In this document: piece after piece, positions 8,882-16,639 of the stretch
Layout: each line of letters opens with the position of its first letter
How positions within the stretch are numbered: position 1 is the stretch's first letter
Assembly (NCBI RefSeq): GCF_036492245.1
Contig: NZ_AP025286.1
Coordinates: 62,001-126,000, forward strand
Length of the DNA: 64,000 nucleotides
Direction: 5' to 3'
Origin: Treponema bryantii
Lineage (GTDB): Bacteria > Spirochaetota > Spirochaetia > Treponematales > Treponemataceae
Notes under the pieces: model-generated
Databases searched by the model: none
What the model was told of the DNA's origin: nothing
Seen by the model: the letters and a program-made list of their open reading frames with translations, nothing else
Position numbers and translations under genes: made by a program

Positions 8882-9658
8882 ATGAAGAACAAGAAAAATA
8901 ATGAGCTTGCAGTTTGTGGTTTTGCAACTGTTAAAAAGCTCGAGAAAAATCATCCGGAGAAGATTACCCGCCTTTATTTTACAGAAGAAGTTGCCCCTAA
9001 ATTCGGCGGTTTATGCAAAAAGCTGGCTAAGGTGCATGGAATATATAATCAGAAGCCGGCAGCCGACTTGGAGAAATTGAGTGGAACGGTGCATCATCAG
9101 GGTGTTGTTGCAATGATTGAGGCACCTCAGATTGAGCCTCTGGACAGCGATATTACAGATGGTTGGATTGAGCGTGGTGAGAGTGCCGTATTGCTGGACC
9201 GCATTGGCAATGCAAATAACTTTGGTGCCATTGTAAGAAGTGCTGCTTTTTTTGGAATAAAGAATATTGTGATTCCGAATGACGAAGCTCAGAGCTCTAT
9301 TACTACCAGCAGTTATCGTGTAGCAGAAGGTGGAATGGAATATGTAAACATCTATAGCGTAAATTCAAGTGTACGATTACTCGAAGCGCTTTCCGGAAAA
9401 ATGCTTCGTGTTGGTACAGATCTTAGTGCAAAAAAGCAGGTTAGTTATTTAAGCACCGCAGATGCTCGCAAAAAGCCAATTCTAGTTGTACTTGGAAATG
9501 AAGAGCATGGAATTAGTGAAGCAGTGCGTAAAAACTGTGATGAGCTGGTTATTATTCCTTGGGGCGGTATGTCAGAAGGTGTGAGTGAAAGTCTTGTAGA
9601 CAGCCTTAACGTTGCGCAGGCTTCAAGTATTATTTTTTACGAAATGACAAAAAAATAA
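8882..9658 (+). CDS. TrmH/SpoU-family RNA 2'-O-methyltransferase
   Basis: This 258-residue protein has an N-terminal L30e-like substrate-binding domain (YFTEEVAPKFGGL ... VVAMIEAP) and a SPOUT knot. Motif 1 is NANNFGAIVRSAAFFG, motif 2 is LVVLGNEEHGIS and motif 3 is ESLVDSLNVAQASSI. It transfers methyl from SAM to a ribose 2'-OH in rRNA or tRNA, and the exact nucleotide cannot be read from sequence. I chose ATG 8882 because the frame upstream does not look like protein. A TATATT hexamer ends only six bases before this ATG and no Shine-Dalgarno is present, so the message may be leaderless. Confidence 0.88.
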   Translation: MKNKKNNELAVCGFATVKKLEKNHPEKITRLYFTEEVAPKFGGLCKKLAKVHGIYNQKPAADLEKLSGTVHHQGVVAMIEAPQIEPLDSDITDGWIERGESAVLLDRIGNANNFGAIVRSAAFFGIKNIVIPNDEAQSSITTSSYRVAEGGMEYVNIYSVNSSVRLLEALSGKMLRVGTDLSAKKQVSYLSTADARKKPILVVLGNEEHGISEAVRKNCDELVIIPWGGMSEGVSESLVDSLNVAQASSIIFYEMTKK

Positions 9659-9728
9659 CCTGTTAGTAAAAACTAACTTCCCGATTTGGGAAAATTTCAG
9701 TATATTATAAAAAGCAAAGGGGTTTTTT

Positions 9729-10502
9729 ATGAAGAATTATTTTGATTTGACCGGTCAGGTTGCTGTTGTAACCGGCTGTTCTACAGGTCTTGGTGTTCAG
9801 ATGGCTAAGGCTCTTGCTAATCAGGGAGCTAAAATTGTTGCCATTGCCCGCCGTAAAGAATTGATTGATGCAGTTGCAAAAGAAATTGCAGATACATATA
9901 AGGTAGAAGCTGTTGGTATTCAGTGTGATATTACTGATACAGAGCGCGTAAACGCTGTTGTTGATGAAATCATGGCTAAATTCGGCCGTATCGATATTCT
10001 TATCAACAATGCTGGAACTGGTGCTGTTGCTCCTGCTGAGGACATTACAGATGATCAGTTCTACAACGAAATCAATATTGATATGTTCGGTTCTTTCCGC
10101 ATGGCTCGTGCAATTGCTAAAAAAGCTATGATTCCTGCAAAGTACGGACGCATCATCAACATAGCTTCTATGTATGGTCTTGTTGGAAATAAAGTTGCTC
10201 CATGTTCACCTTATCATGCAGCTAAGGGTGGTGTTGTAAACATGACTCGTGGTCTTGCAAGTGAATGGGGAAAATACGGCATCAATGTAAACGCAATCTG
10301 CCCGGGTTATTTCTACAGCCCGCTTACAAAAGAAACTCTGGATTCAGATTTCTTCCAGCAGAATGCTCAGACAATGATTCCTCTCAGCCGTTATGGCAAC
10401 GAAGGTGAGCTTGATACAGCAGCACTCTTCCTTGCCAGCCCGGCTTCGAGCTATGTAACAGGTGTAATCCTGCCGGTTGATGGCGGCTACACTGCTATGT
10501 AG
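9729..10502 (+). CDS. Short-chain dehydrogenase/reductase (gluconate 5-dehydrogenase-like)
   Basis: This 257-residue protein is a classical SDR. It has the nucleotide site TGCSTGLGVQMA near 16-27, NNAG near 91, the catalytic Ser-Tyr-Lys set (IASMYG, YHAAKGG) and the C-terminal PVDGGYTAM. Overall it resembles gluconate 5-dehydrogenase or 2-deoxy-gluconate dehydrogenase (IdnO/KduD type), so a role in sugar-acid catabolism is likely but not proven. AAAGGGG precedes the ATG. It converges on the GH120 xylosidase with a 7-base gap. Confidence 0.85.
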   Translation: MKNYFDLTGQVAVVTGCSTGLGVQMAKALANQGAKIVAIARRKELIDAVAKEIADTYKVEAVGIQCDITDTERVNAVVDEIMAKFGRIDILINNAGTGAVAPAEDITDDQFYNEINIDMFGSFRMARAIAKKAMIPAKYGRIINIASMYGLVGNKVAPCSPYHAAKGGVVNMTRGLASEWGKYGINVNAICPGYFYSPLTKETLDSDFFQQNAQTMIPLSRYGNEGELDTAALFLASPASSYVTGVILPVDGGYTAM

Positions 10503-10509
10503 GCGACAA

Positions 10510-12546
10510 TTAGAACAGTGAATCTTTAATTTCACTTCCATCGGCGAAAGGTCCTGCAACAGGCTTTTCGCCGCGTTTTTTTCCAAAGAAGTCGATATTG
10601 AAAATAATAGGACTTCCATCTGGATTTTCGTAATTCTGTTCCGGTTCAAAGGCTGGAGCAATATCTTCAGTGTGCATCAGCTTACATAACATAGCATCAG
10701 CTGGAACTTTACCTGTTGAAACCAATTCATAAAGATTTGTTTTAAGATAAATCTTACCATCCTTTTCTTCACAATCAATTTCTACATTATTTTCAGAATT
10801 AACGTAAGCATCAGTTTCTTTTGACATTGGTTTTGCACCATTGAAATAAAGGTTTCCGCCAGCCCATACAGGAAGTTCACTGTAATAACGGTCTGTAGTT
10901 TCTGAACCCATTCCGCAATAGCCTTCAAACTGAGCTTTCCATTCATCAAAAGTAGGATAGTTATTATAAGGAACAGTTCCTACAACAAAGTTTGAATCAT
11001 CCCAGTCGTTCTTTTCATTTGCAACCATGCGAGCTTTGAATTCATCGCAAATTGGTTTCTGAATAAAGATATTATTGTAGAATTTACAGTCTCCATGAAG
11101 AATAGTCATAAAACCTGCAACTTCTGTGCGGTGCTTCATGTGGTATGGAGTGTAGCGTGGAGAAGGGCGGTTTGGAGCACCGTTATTACAGCCTCGACCA
11201 ACTGCAGTAAAACTTCCTGCAAGAATATTATGAATTACAGCAACACCCTGAGTAGCAAGTTTGAGAGCACGTGGAGAAAGGAAGATATTGTTGTCTACAA
11301 GAGTTGGTCCATGTGAAACTTCAATAAAGAGGTCTTCTGCAACTTCGGCCTTAATTTCCTTACCAGGATGCTGTGGAGGAATATTGTCGTGGAAGAAGTT
11401 CTGTGTTACGCGTGTTCCCTGAGCCTGCCAGTCGAGCCAGATACCGCGTGTACAGTGATGAATATGGTTACGGCGGTAAATACAGTCGATTGCAGCATGC
11501 ATTTTGATACCACCAATTTCGGCACCAGCAAGATTCTGTTTATTATTGATGTGGTGAATGTGATTATTTTCAATCAGAGAGAAAACTCCACCAAGGTGAC
11601 CTACAATACCTGTCTGACCGCAGTCGTGGATTTCACAGTTACGGATGATATGTGAACCTATGCGTTCTTTAGACCAGCCTTCAACCTGAGCCTGGCAGAT
11701 ACAGTCGCGTTCTGTCTGAGTTCCGTCCTTGTATTTTGTCTTAAGCCATTTGTTATCATTTTCCGGCTGAAGATATTTTCCTAGAGATATTCCGGAACAT
11801 TTTGATTCATAAATCTCACAGTCTTCAATAATCCAGCCCTTAGACCAGTGTGGACCAACCATACCTTCCTGGTAAGCTGTTGGAGGTGCCCACTGAGTTG
11901 CAGCCTGAGAAACAACAAAACCGTTCAAAGTAATGTAGCCTACTCCTTCTTTTGAAGGATAGAAGCCGTTTCTGCGAACGCTGATTTCAATATTATCTTT
12001 TGAAGGATCTCTTCCTAAGAAGTTTGCATAGAATACAGTTTCGTCTGTAGAAGTATCCTGCTCGGCATACCATTTGTAGCGGGAAAACTCTGTATCCCAT
12101 GCAGAATCACTAGGTTCAGCCTTTTTTACTTCATCAAGAGACTGAACTTCGTACATAGATTTTCCGTTGAGATATACATCTCCGGTATGAGCAATAAAGT
12201 AAGCAATAAACCAGTCGCCGCTTACGAGAGTTGTGTAAGGGTTATAATCACCGAAAATCTTGTTTGAAACGCGGGCTGTATAAACAGTACCATCTACTTT
12301 AGTCCAGCCAGAAAGAACTTCAGCTCCAGTGATATGAGCTTCTCTAGGCTTTGCAGAACGGTAAACAATAGGCTTACCTTCTTCTCCTGCATTTTTAGGA
12401 TCTACATATTCGCGGTATATACCTGGAGCAACAATTACTTCATCTCCAGCAACTGCAATATCAGCTGCCTGCTGAATTTTATTAAAAGGCTTGTTTTCTG
12501 AACCATCTCCGCCTGCAGCTGCTCTGCAATCAACATAATATTTCAT
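10510..12546 (-). CDS. GH120 beta-xylosidase
   Basis: This 678-residue right-handed beta-helix protein matches the GH120 family (Thermoanaerobacterium XylC type) along its length from memory of that sequence: YREYVDPK near 44, GDVYLNGKSMYEV near 122, GPHWSKGWIIED near 231 and WLDWQAQGTR near 370. By that alignment Asp372 is the nucleophile and Glu409 (FIEVSHGP) the acid/base. It is slightly longer than XylC, partly through an insert between these residues. No signal peptide is present, so it probably acts in the cytoplasm on imported xylo-oligosaccharides. AGGAG lies 8 bases before ATG 12546, and a palindrome at 12572-12592 suggests control by a repressor. Confidence 0.9.
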   Translation of the reverse strand: MKYYVDCRAAAGGDGSENKPFNKIQQAADIAVAGDEVIVAPGIYREYVDPKNAGEEGKPIVYRSAKPREAHITGAEVLSGWTKVDGTVYTARVSNKIFGDYNPYTTLVSGDWFIAYFIAHTGDVYLNGKSMYEVQSLDEVKKAEPSDSAWDTEFSRYKWYAEQDTSTDETVFYANFLGRDPSKDNIEISVRRNGFYPSKEGVGYITLNGFVVSQAATQWAPPTAYQEGMVGPHWSKGWIIEDCEIYESKCSGISLGKYLQPENDNKWLKTKYKDGTQTERDCICQAQVEGWSKERIGSHIIRNCEIHDCGQTGIVGHLGGVFSLIENNHIHHINNKQNLAGAEIGGIKMHAAIDCIYRRNHIHHCTRGIWLDWQAQGTRVTQNFFHDNIPPQHPGKEIKAEVAEDLFIEVSHGPTLVDNNIFLSPRALKLATQGVAVIHNILAGSFTAVGRGCNNGAPNRPSPRYTPYHMKHRTEVAGFMTILHGDCKFYNNIFIQKPICDEFKARMVANEKNDWDDSNFVVGTVPYNNYPTFDEWKAQFEGYCGMGSETTDRYYSELPVWAGGNLYFNGAKPMSKETDAYVNSENNVEIDCEEKDGKIYLKTNLYELVSTGKVPADAMLCKLMHTEDIAPAFEPEQNYENPDGSPIIFNIDFFGKKRGEKPVAGPFADGSEIKDSLF

Positions 12547-12571
12547 ATAGACACTCCTGAAAAAATTATAT

Positions 12572-12592
12572 TACAGTATAAATGATACTGTA
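12572..12592 (-). promoter_or_regulatory. Palindromic operator candidate upstream of the GH120 gene
   Basis: TACAGTAT (12572-12579) and ATACTGTA (12585-12592) are exact inverted repeats separated by five bases. They lie 26-46 bases upstream of the xylosidase start, where promoter elements are expected. No matching regulator gene is adjacent, so the binding protein is unknown. Confidence 0.45.
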
Positions 12593-12733
12593 TATAAGGG
12601 AATTTCCTATAAGAAAGTTATAAAAATATAGTAGAAATGTCTTGTCTTATTTTGATTATTTGTGATTTGAAATAATAAACTATTTTAAAAATAAGAGATT
12701 CAAAGAACACTGTTGGTTATTATTGAGGTTATT

Positions 12734-13174
12734 ATGAAGTATTTAGAGAAATTAAAAGATTACAACGAATGGAAGAAAAATAATGAGGATTTTTCTTTTT
12801 TTGATTATTTACCAATTAAACTGACCATTGAACAGTTATTATTAGCAAGTCAATTATTTTTGCCAGAAATCAGTATAGAGGAGAATTGCGTTTTTATAAA
12901 ACAAAGTAGACAATATAAATTTTTGCATAAATATAAAAATCAATTTAAAGAGAAATCGTCTTTGGAAAAATATATTAATTGTTTTTTTCTTGAATGTATT
13001 TTTCAATGTGAAACAGACAATGATAAGCAGAATGTAAAAATGTTGGCAGAAGTCATAAAAACTGCTTGGGAGGCATATTTTTACAAAAACTATCCAGAAT
13101 TTCAGATGAGAGTTGAAATTTACGAAGATGAATTCGATGGATGGTGTATAACGTGTTTTACCAATATTTCATAG
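12734..13174 (+). CDS. Hypothetical protein, AT-rich orphan (146 aa)
   Basis: GAGG at 12725-12728 supports ATG 12734. The protein is Lys/Phe/Tyr-rich (MKYLEKLKDYNEWKK ... DEFDGWCITCFTNIS), has no signal peptide or membrane segment and matches no family I know. Its size and composition recall small immunity proteins, but no toxin gene is adjacent, so this is only a suggestion. It and the gene at 13331 are clearly more AT-rich than the enzymes on either side. Confidence 0.55.
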   Translation: MKYLEKLKDYNEWKKNNEDFSFFDYLPIKLTIEQLLLASQLFLPEISIEENCVFIKQSRQYKFLHKYKNQFKEKSSLEKYINCFFLECIFQCETDNDKQNVKMLAEVIKTAWEAYFYKNYPEFQMRVEIYEDEFDGWCITCFTNIS

Positions 13175-13207
13175 TTCGAAAATGATAGATATGCCATTTT
13201 AAGTTAA

Positions 13208-13312
13208 GACGAAGAAGATAATTCTGATGAAGTGATTAGAAGAATATTGGAACAATATAATAATTGTAAAAAGCGGGTAAAAAAAATGAAATCGAAAATT
13301 ATTTTAGTATAA
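13208..13312 (+). pseudogene. Possible gene remnant between two orphan genes
   Basis: An open frame after TAA 13205-13207 encodes about 34 residues (DEEDNSDEVIRRILEQYNNC, then a basic tail) and ends at TAA. There is no ATG near its beginning; GTG 13232 is the only start-like codon. It looks like the C-terminal end of a small helical protein whose 5' part is lost. Chance cannot be excluded. Confidence 0.25.
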
Positions 13313-13330
13313 AAAAATGGAGATCTCAAA

Positions 13331-13903
13331 GTGATTCTAAAATTTGGACTATTTTTTAATATAAAAAATATAGATTCTTTTTGTAAAGATGAATTATTTG
13401 ATTTATCAAAATATTCAAATTTAAGTATAAACTTTATTCATGAAAAAAGATCAAAAGATGAAATAAAACCATTAAACAATGTTACTGGGTTAAAAAAATA
13501 TGAGGGATATCTTTTCCGGCAAAAAGATTCTTTCGTTGTTTATGTAAATAATATTTCAGATAATTGGATTACAAATATTGAATTTACTTGTGCAAAATAC
13601 GGATATGAAGGGTTATATATTTTTGTAGATAATGAATCAATGTATCCTGCTTATGAATTATATTATTTTAATGGTGCCAAAAAAAGAGTTATTTATAGTA
13701 TGAAAGACGGGGAGCGCTGGGTGTTTTTCGAAAATGGACCCGAACAAGATTTTGAGATGGGGGATTTATATAAAGAGCGTGGAACTACTAAGAAGTTTAA
13801 TTATGAAAAAATGAAGAACTTTTGTATGAATCTTGGAGTTAATATTGAAAATCCTGATTTATTGATTCCAATTGATACAATTTATCATTCTTATGTAGAA
13901 TAA
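13331..13903 (+). CDS. Hypothetical protein, AT-rich orphan (190 aa)
   Basis: Translation starts at GTG 13331, with GGAGA 7 bases upstream; the nearby ATG 13317 runs into a stop after five codons. The 190-residue product is soluble and beta-rich by eye (YLFRQKDSFVVYVNN, YELYYFNGAKKRVIYSM). I do not recognise a family. With the gene at 12734 it forms an AT-rich pair that may have been acquired together, possibly as orphan immunity genes. Confidence 0.55.
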   Translation: MILKFGLFFNIKNIDSFCKDELFDLSKYSNLSINFIHEKRSKDEIKPLNNVTGLKKYEGYLFRQKDSFVVYVNNISDNWITNIEFTCAKYGYEGLYIFVDNESMYPAYELYYFNGAKKRVIYSMKDGERWVFFENGPEQDFEMGDLYKERGTTKKFNYEKMKNFCMNLGVNIENPDLLIPIDTIYHSYVE

Positions 13904-14222
13904 ATTAATTTTGTCTTAAGAATATAATATTATAAATTCTAACTGTGATATATAAAAATCAGAAAACCTCGATATAATTTACCTGAAAATTATATCGAAG
14001 TAGGTTCTTTGACATTTCGAAAACACGACTCAAATAAGTCATGGCGATTTGAGTCGTAAAGAAAATACATTTATAATACGAAAGTGTATTTTCTTTACGA
14101 AAAAGTAATAAGAAGAAAAGGGTAAGAGATTGGAGCTGCGCCGAAGGCGTTCCGGAGCGAATGAAATGAGCGCAGGAATGGAGCGGAAGCGGAACAGCGG
14201 AAAGCGCGACCGGCTGCTAAGA
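13904..14222. repeat. Intergenic element with three consecutive hairpins, then a purine-rich tract
   Basis: Three exact inverted repeats follow one another: a 12-bp stem at 13969-13980/13987-13998, an 11-bp stem at 14025-14035/14047-14057, and a 15-bp stem at 14055-14069/14085-14099. The second and third share three bases. A GC- and purine-rich tract with repeated GGAGC/GGAGCG-like units follows (about 14130-14215) and reaches the stop of the convergent flavoprotein gene. None of it looks coding. It may be a MITE-like element or a structured transcript end. Confidence 0.5.
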
Positions 14223-14846
14223 TTATTTCTCGTAAATAGGCTCAAAATCCTCGGCTGGATGTCCGCAGATAGGGCATTCATAATCGGCAGGGAGTTCGGC
14301 ACCTTCATATTCGTAACCGCAGATTTTGCAGCGCCAGCCGATAATCTTTTTGTCTGGTTCGGCTGCAGCACCTGGCTTAGGCTTAATATCCTTATGATAA
14401 TCAGCATAGGTAAGAGGAGCTTTATCACTTAAAACCTTAGAATCTTCAATTTCAGCAACAAAAAGAGTATGAGTACCTAAATCCTGAGAGCTGATAACCT
14501 TACAGGTAAACAGGGCGCATACCTGACTGTTCAGATAAGGGTTTCCATTGGCATCGAGGGAATGCTCGAAATCAGCGAATTTATCTACATCACGGCCACT
14601 CTGAAAGCCAAAGTGCTCAATTGTAGGGAATGTAACTGATTTATCGAGGACAGAAAGGGCAAAAGTTCCGCACTCTTTAATCTGACCGCAGGTGTAATTC
14701 TGATTGATTACAGTAATTGCAAGACGATTAGGATTTGCAGCAACCTGCATACAGGTATTTGTAACACATGCATTGATTTTTTTGTCATCATGCGAGCCGA
14801 GAATAAAAACACCGTAAGAAAGAGAAAAAAGAGCTTTTGGATCCAT
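14223..14846 (-). CDS. Flavin reductase-like protein fused to rubredoxin
   Basis: This 207-residue protein has an FMN-binding flavin reductase (flavoredoxin) domain from 1 to about 150 (ACVTNTCMQVAANPNRLAI), a Pro/Ala linker, and a rubredoxin domain with CKICGYEYEG and CPICGHP iron-binding pairs. The arrangement is that of high-molecular-weight rubredoxins, which pass electrons from NAD(P)H through FMN to flavodiiron proteins or peroxide-reducing enzymes in anaerobes. AGGAG precedes the ATG. A role in oxygen or peroxide defence is inferred, since no partner gene is adjacent. Confidence 0.88.
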   Translation of the reverse strand: MDPKALFSLSYGVFILGSHDDKKINACVTNTCMQVAANPNRLAITVINQNYTCGQIKECGTFALSVLDKSVTFPTIEHFGFQSGRDVDKFADFEHSLDANGNPYLNSQVCALFTCKVISSQDLGTHTLFVAEIEDSKVLSDKAPLTYADYHKDIKPKPGAAAEPDKKIIGWRCKICGYEYEGAELPADYECPICGHPAEDFEPIYEK

Positions 14847-15041
14847 AGGAACTCCTGTATATAGTTTGAATTTGATTATAAGATGGCTTTTTCATTCAGG
14901 CAATCAAAAAAACTGAATATAACAGAATAATAAGAACTTAAAAGTAAAAATGTAACCAAATTTGAGTAACACTTTTTAAATGGAAGGATGTTATAATCCA
15001 TGGTAAAATAACAATAGGTTTAAAACCAAGGAGTTATCAGT

Positions 15042-15977
15042 ATGAAGAAATTAACAATTCTTTCAATTTCGGCTTTACTGGCAGCAATGATTTTTACAGG
15101 ATGTGCCTCTAAGCCAAAAAAAAGTGCAAGTACAAAATCGGAATCTAAAAAACGTGTAATTTTTGTATCAAAGAACGGTTTTTCAAAGAATCTTATTGAA
15201 TTTGTAGAAACTCCTACCGCAGAAAGAGATTCAGCTTTTTCAAAAGCTTCTGTAGAACAGCCTGTTGATTTGATGGCATTCTATATCGCCCAGACAGAAA
15301 CAACTTATGCCCGCTGGTATGAGGTTTATACATGGGCAAAAGACAATGGCTATACCTTTGCTAATCCCGGTCGTGAAGGAAATAAGGGTGTAGATGGTGC
15401 AGCTCCAACTGGTACAAATCAGCCGGTAACTATGATCAGCTGGCGTGATGCAATTGTATGGTGTAATGCAGCAAGTGAAAAAGATGGTCTTGGTCCAGTT
15501 TACAAGTACAATGGTGCAGTGCTTAAGGAAGCTGATACTGCAAAGGATGGAGATGGAAAAGCTGAAAATGCAATCATCGATCTTACTGCAGATGGATACA
15601 GACTTCCTACAGAAGCTGAATGGGAATTTGCTGCACGTGGAGGAGATCCGGCTTCTGAAATCTGGGCTAATGTATCAAATAAGAATTTAGCTTCAGTTGC
15701 ATGGTATTCAGACAATTCTGATGGTGTAACACATGATGTTATGACAAAAGATGCCAACACTTTTGGAATGTATGACATGAATGGAAATGCCTGGGAATGG
15801 TGTTATAATGCATGGCCTGCAAGTATTCAGCGTCGTATTATGCGTGGCGGAAGCTATAGAAAAACAGCAGAAGGCGTAACTGCAGTTTCAAAAGATGCAG
15901 CACCAGTTACAAGAGTTTATGATGATGTTGGTTTCCGTGTAGTTAAGTACGCACTTTCTGCACGTGATGCAAAATAA
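15042..15977 (+). CDS. Lipoprotein with formylglycine-generating-enzyme (SUMF1-like) domain
   Basis: This 311-residue protein has a lipoprotein signal peptide ending TGC (Cys near 21), then a SUMF1-like fold: FYIAQTETTYARWYEVY, PVTMISWRDAIVWCNAAS, YRLPTEAEWEFAARGG, MYDMNGNAWEWC, RIMRGGSY and DVGFRVV. Many such proteins in spirochaetes are not sulfatase activators but envelope lipoproteins of unknown role. I do not see the paired active-site cysteines of true activators. AAGGAG precedes the ATG, and a strong terminator follows. Confidence 0.85.
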   Translation: MKKLTILSISALLAAMIFTGCASKPKKSASTKSESKKRVIFVSKNGFSKNLIEFVETPTAERDSAFSKASVEQPVDLMAFYIAQTETTYARWYEVYTWAKDNGYTFANPGREGNKGVDGAAPTGTNQPVTMISWRDAIVWCNAASEKDGLGPVYKYNGAVLKEADTAKDGDGKAENAIIDLTADGYRLPTEAEWEFAARGGDPASEIWANVSNKNLASVAWYSDNSDGVTHDVMTKDANTFGMYDMNGNAWEWCYNAWPASIQRRIMRGGSYRKTAEGVTAVSKDAAPVTRVYDDVGFRVVKYALSARDAK

Positions 15978-16003
15978 GCCTGAAATCGATAATCCGAGAA
16001 AAC

Positions 16004-16050
16004 AGGGCTCAGAGATAAGTTGTGCTTGCCTCTGAGCCCTTCTTTTTTAT
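16004..16050 (+). terminator. Rho-independent terminator after the SUMF1-like gene
   Basis: AGGGCTCAGAG (16004-16014) pairs exactly with CTCTGAGCCCT (16030-16040) and is followed by TTCTTTTTT. The preceding bases (15973-16003) resemble the 3' UTR at 27535-27570. Confidence 0.85.
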
Positions 16051-16111
16051 TCTTGCAAACTCTGACCTTTCTGTTAAAATAAAGATTAAGATTTTAAAAT
16101 CGGAGTCAAAT

Positions 16112-16627
16112 ATGCTTAAATTCATTGTCAAATTGTTAAAAGCATTGAACAGCAATTCACATCCTGGTGAAATTGCTCATGCGGTTTGTTTGGGAATGCT
16201 GCTTGGATTCCTTCCTAAAAACAACATTTTCTGGTTTATCATAACCGTTTTTGTATTATTTATGAGAATAAACAAGGGTGCACTTGTTCTTTGTACACTT
16301 TGTTTTTCATTGCTGGCGCCATTGTTCGATTCACTGTTTGATACAGTCGGCTACTGGTTCCTTACACTTCCAAAACTCGAACCGGTTTTTGCATGGCTGC
16401 TGGATATTCCTTTTGTAGGCTTTACTAAATTCAATAATACAATAGCCTCAGGTTCACTTTTATGTGGACTTGTTCTTTATATTCCACTTTATTTGATTGC
16501 CAGACTGCTGATATGGCTCATACGAAATAAGATTGTTCCTGTTCTTCGTAAAACAAAATTTGTTGTTTTCCTTTCGAAGATTCCGCTTGTAAAAAAAGCA
16601 GCTGCTCTTGCAGCCAAGAAGGACTAA
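16112..16627 (+). CDS. TIGR03546-family membrane protein
   Basis: This 171-residue protein has several hydrophobic helices and the conserved start MLKFIVKLLKALNSNSHPGEIAHAV, typical of TIGR03546 (DUF2062-like). GGAG precedes ATG 16112; an earlier in-frame start would lie inside the terminator and is rejected. The family is usually encoded next to TIGR03545, as here, and is common in spirochaetes. Its function is unknown; the pair probably forms an inner-membrane or envelope complex. Confidence 0.8.
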   Translation: MLKFIVKLLKALNSNSHPGEIAHAVCLGMLLGFLPKNNIFWFIITVFVLFMRINKGALVLCTLCFSLLAPLFDSLFDTVGYWFLTLPKLEPVFAWLLDIPFVGFTKFNNTIASGSLLCGLVLYIPLYLIARLLIWLIRNKIVPVLRKTKFVVFLSKIPLVKKAAALAAKKD

Positions 16628-16639
16628 GGGGGCAATAAG

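Noticed and set aside
15042-15977. Sulfatase-activating enzyme
   Set aside because: The fold is right, but no sulfatase gene is nearby, the active-site cysteine pair is not apparent and the protein is a lipoprotein.
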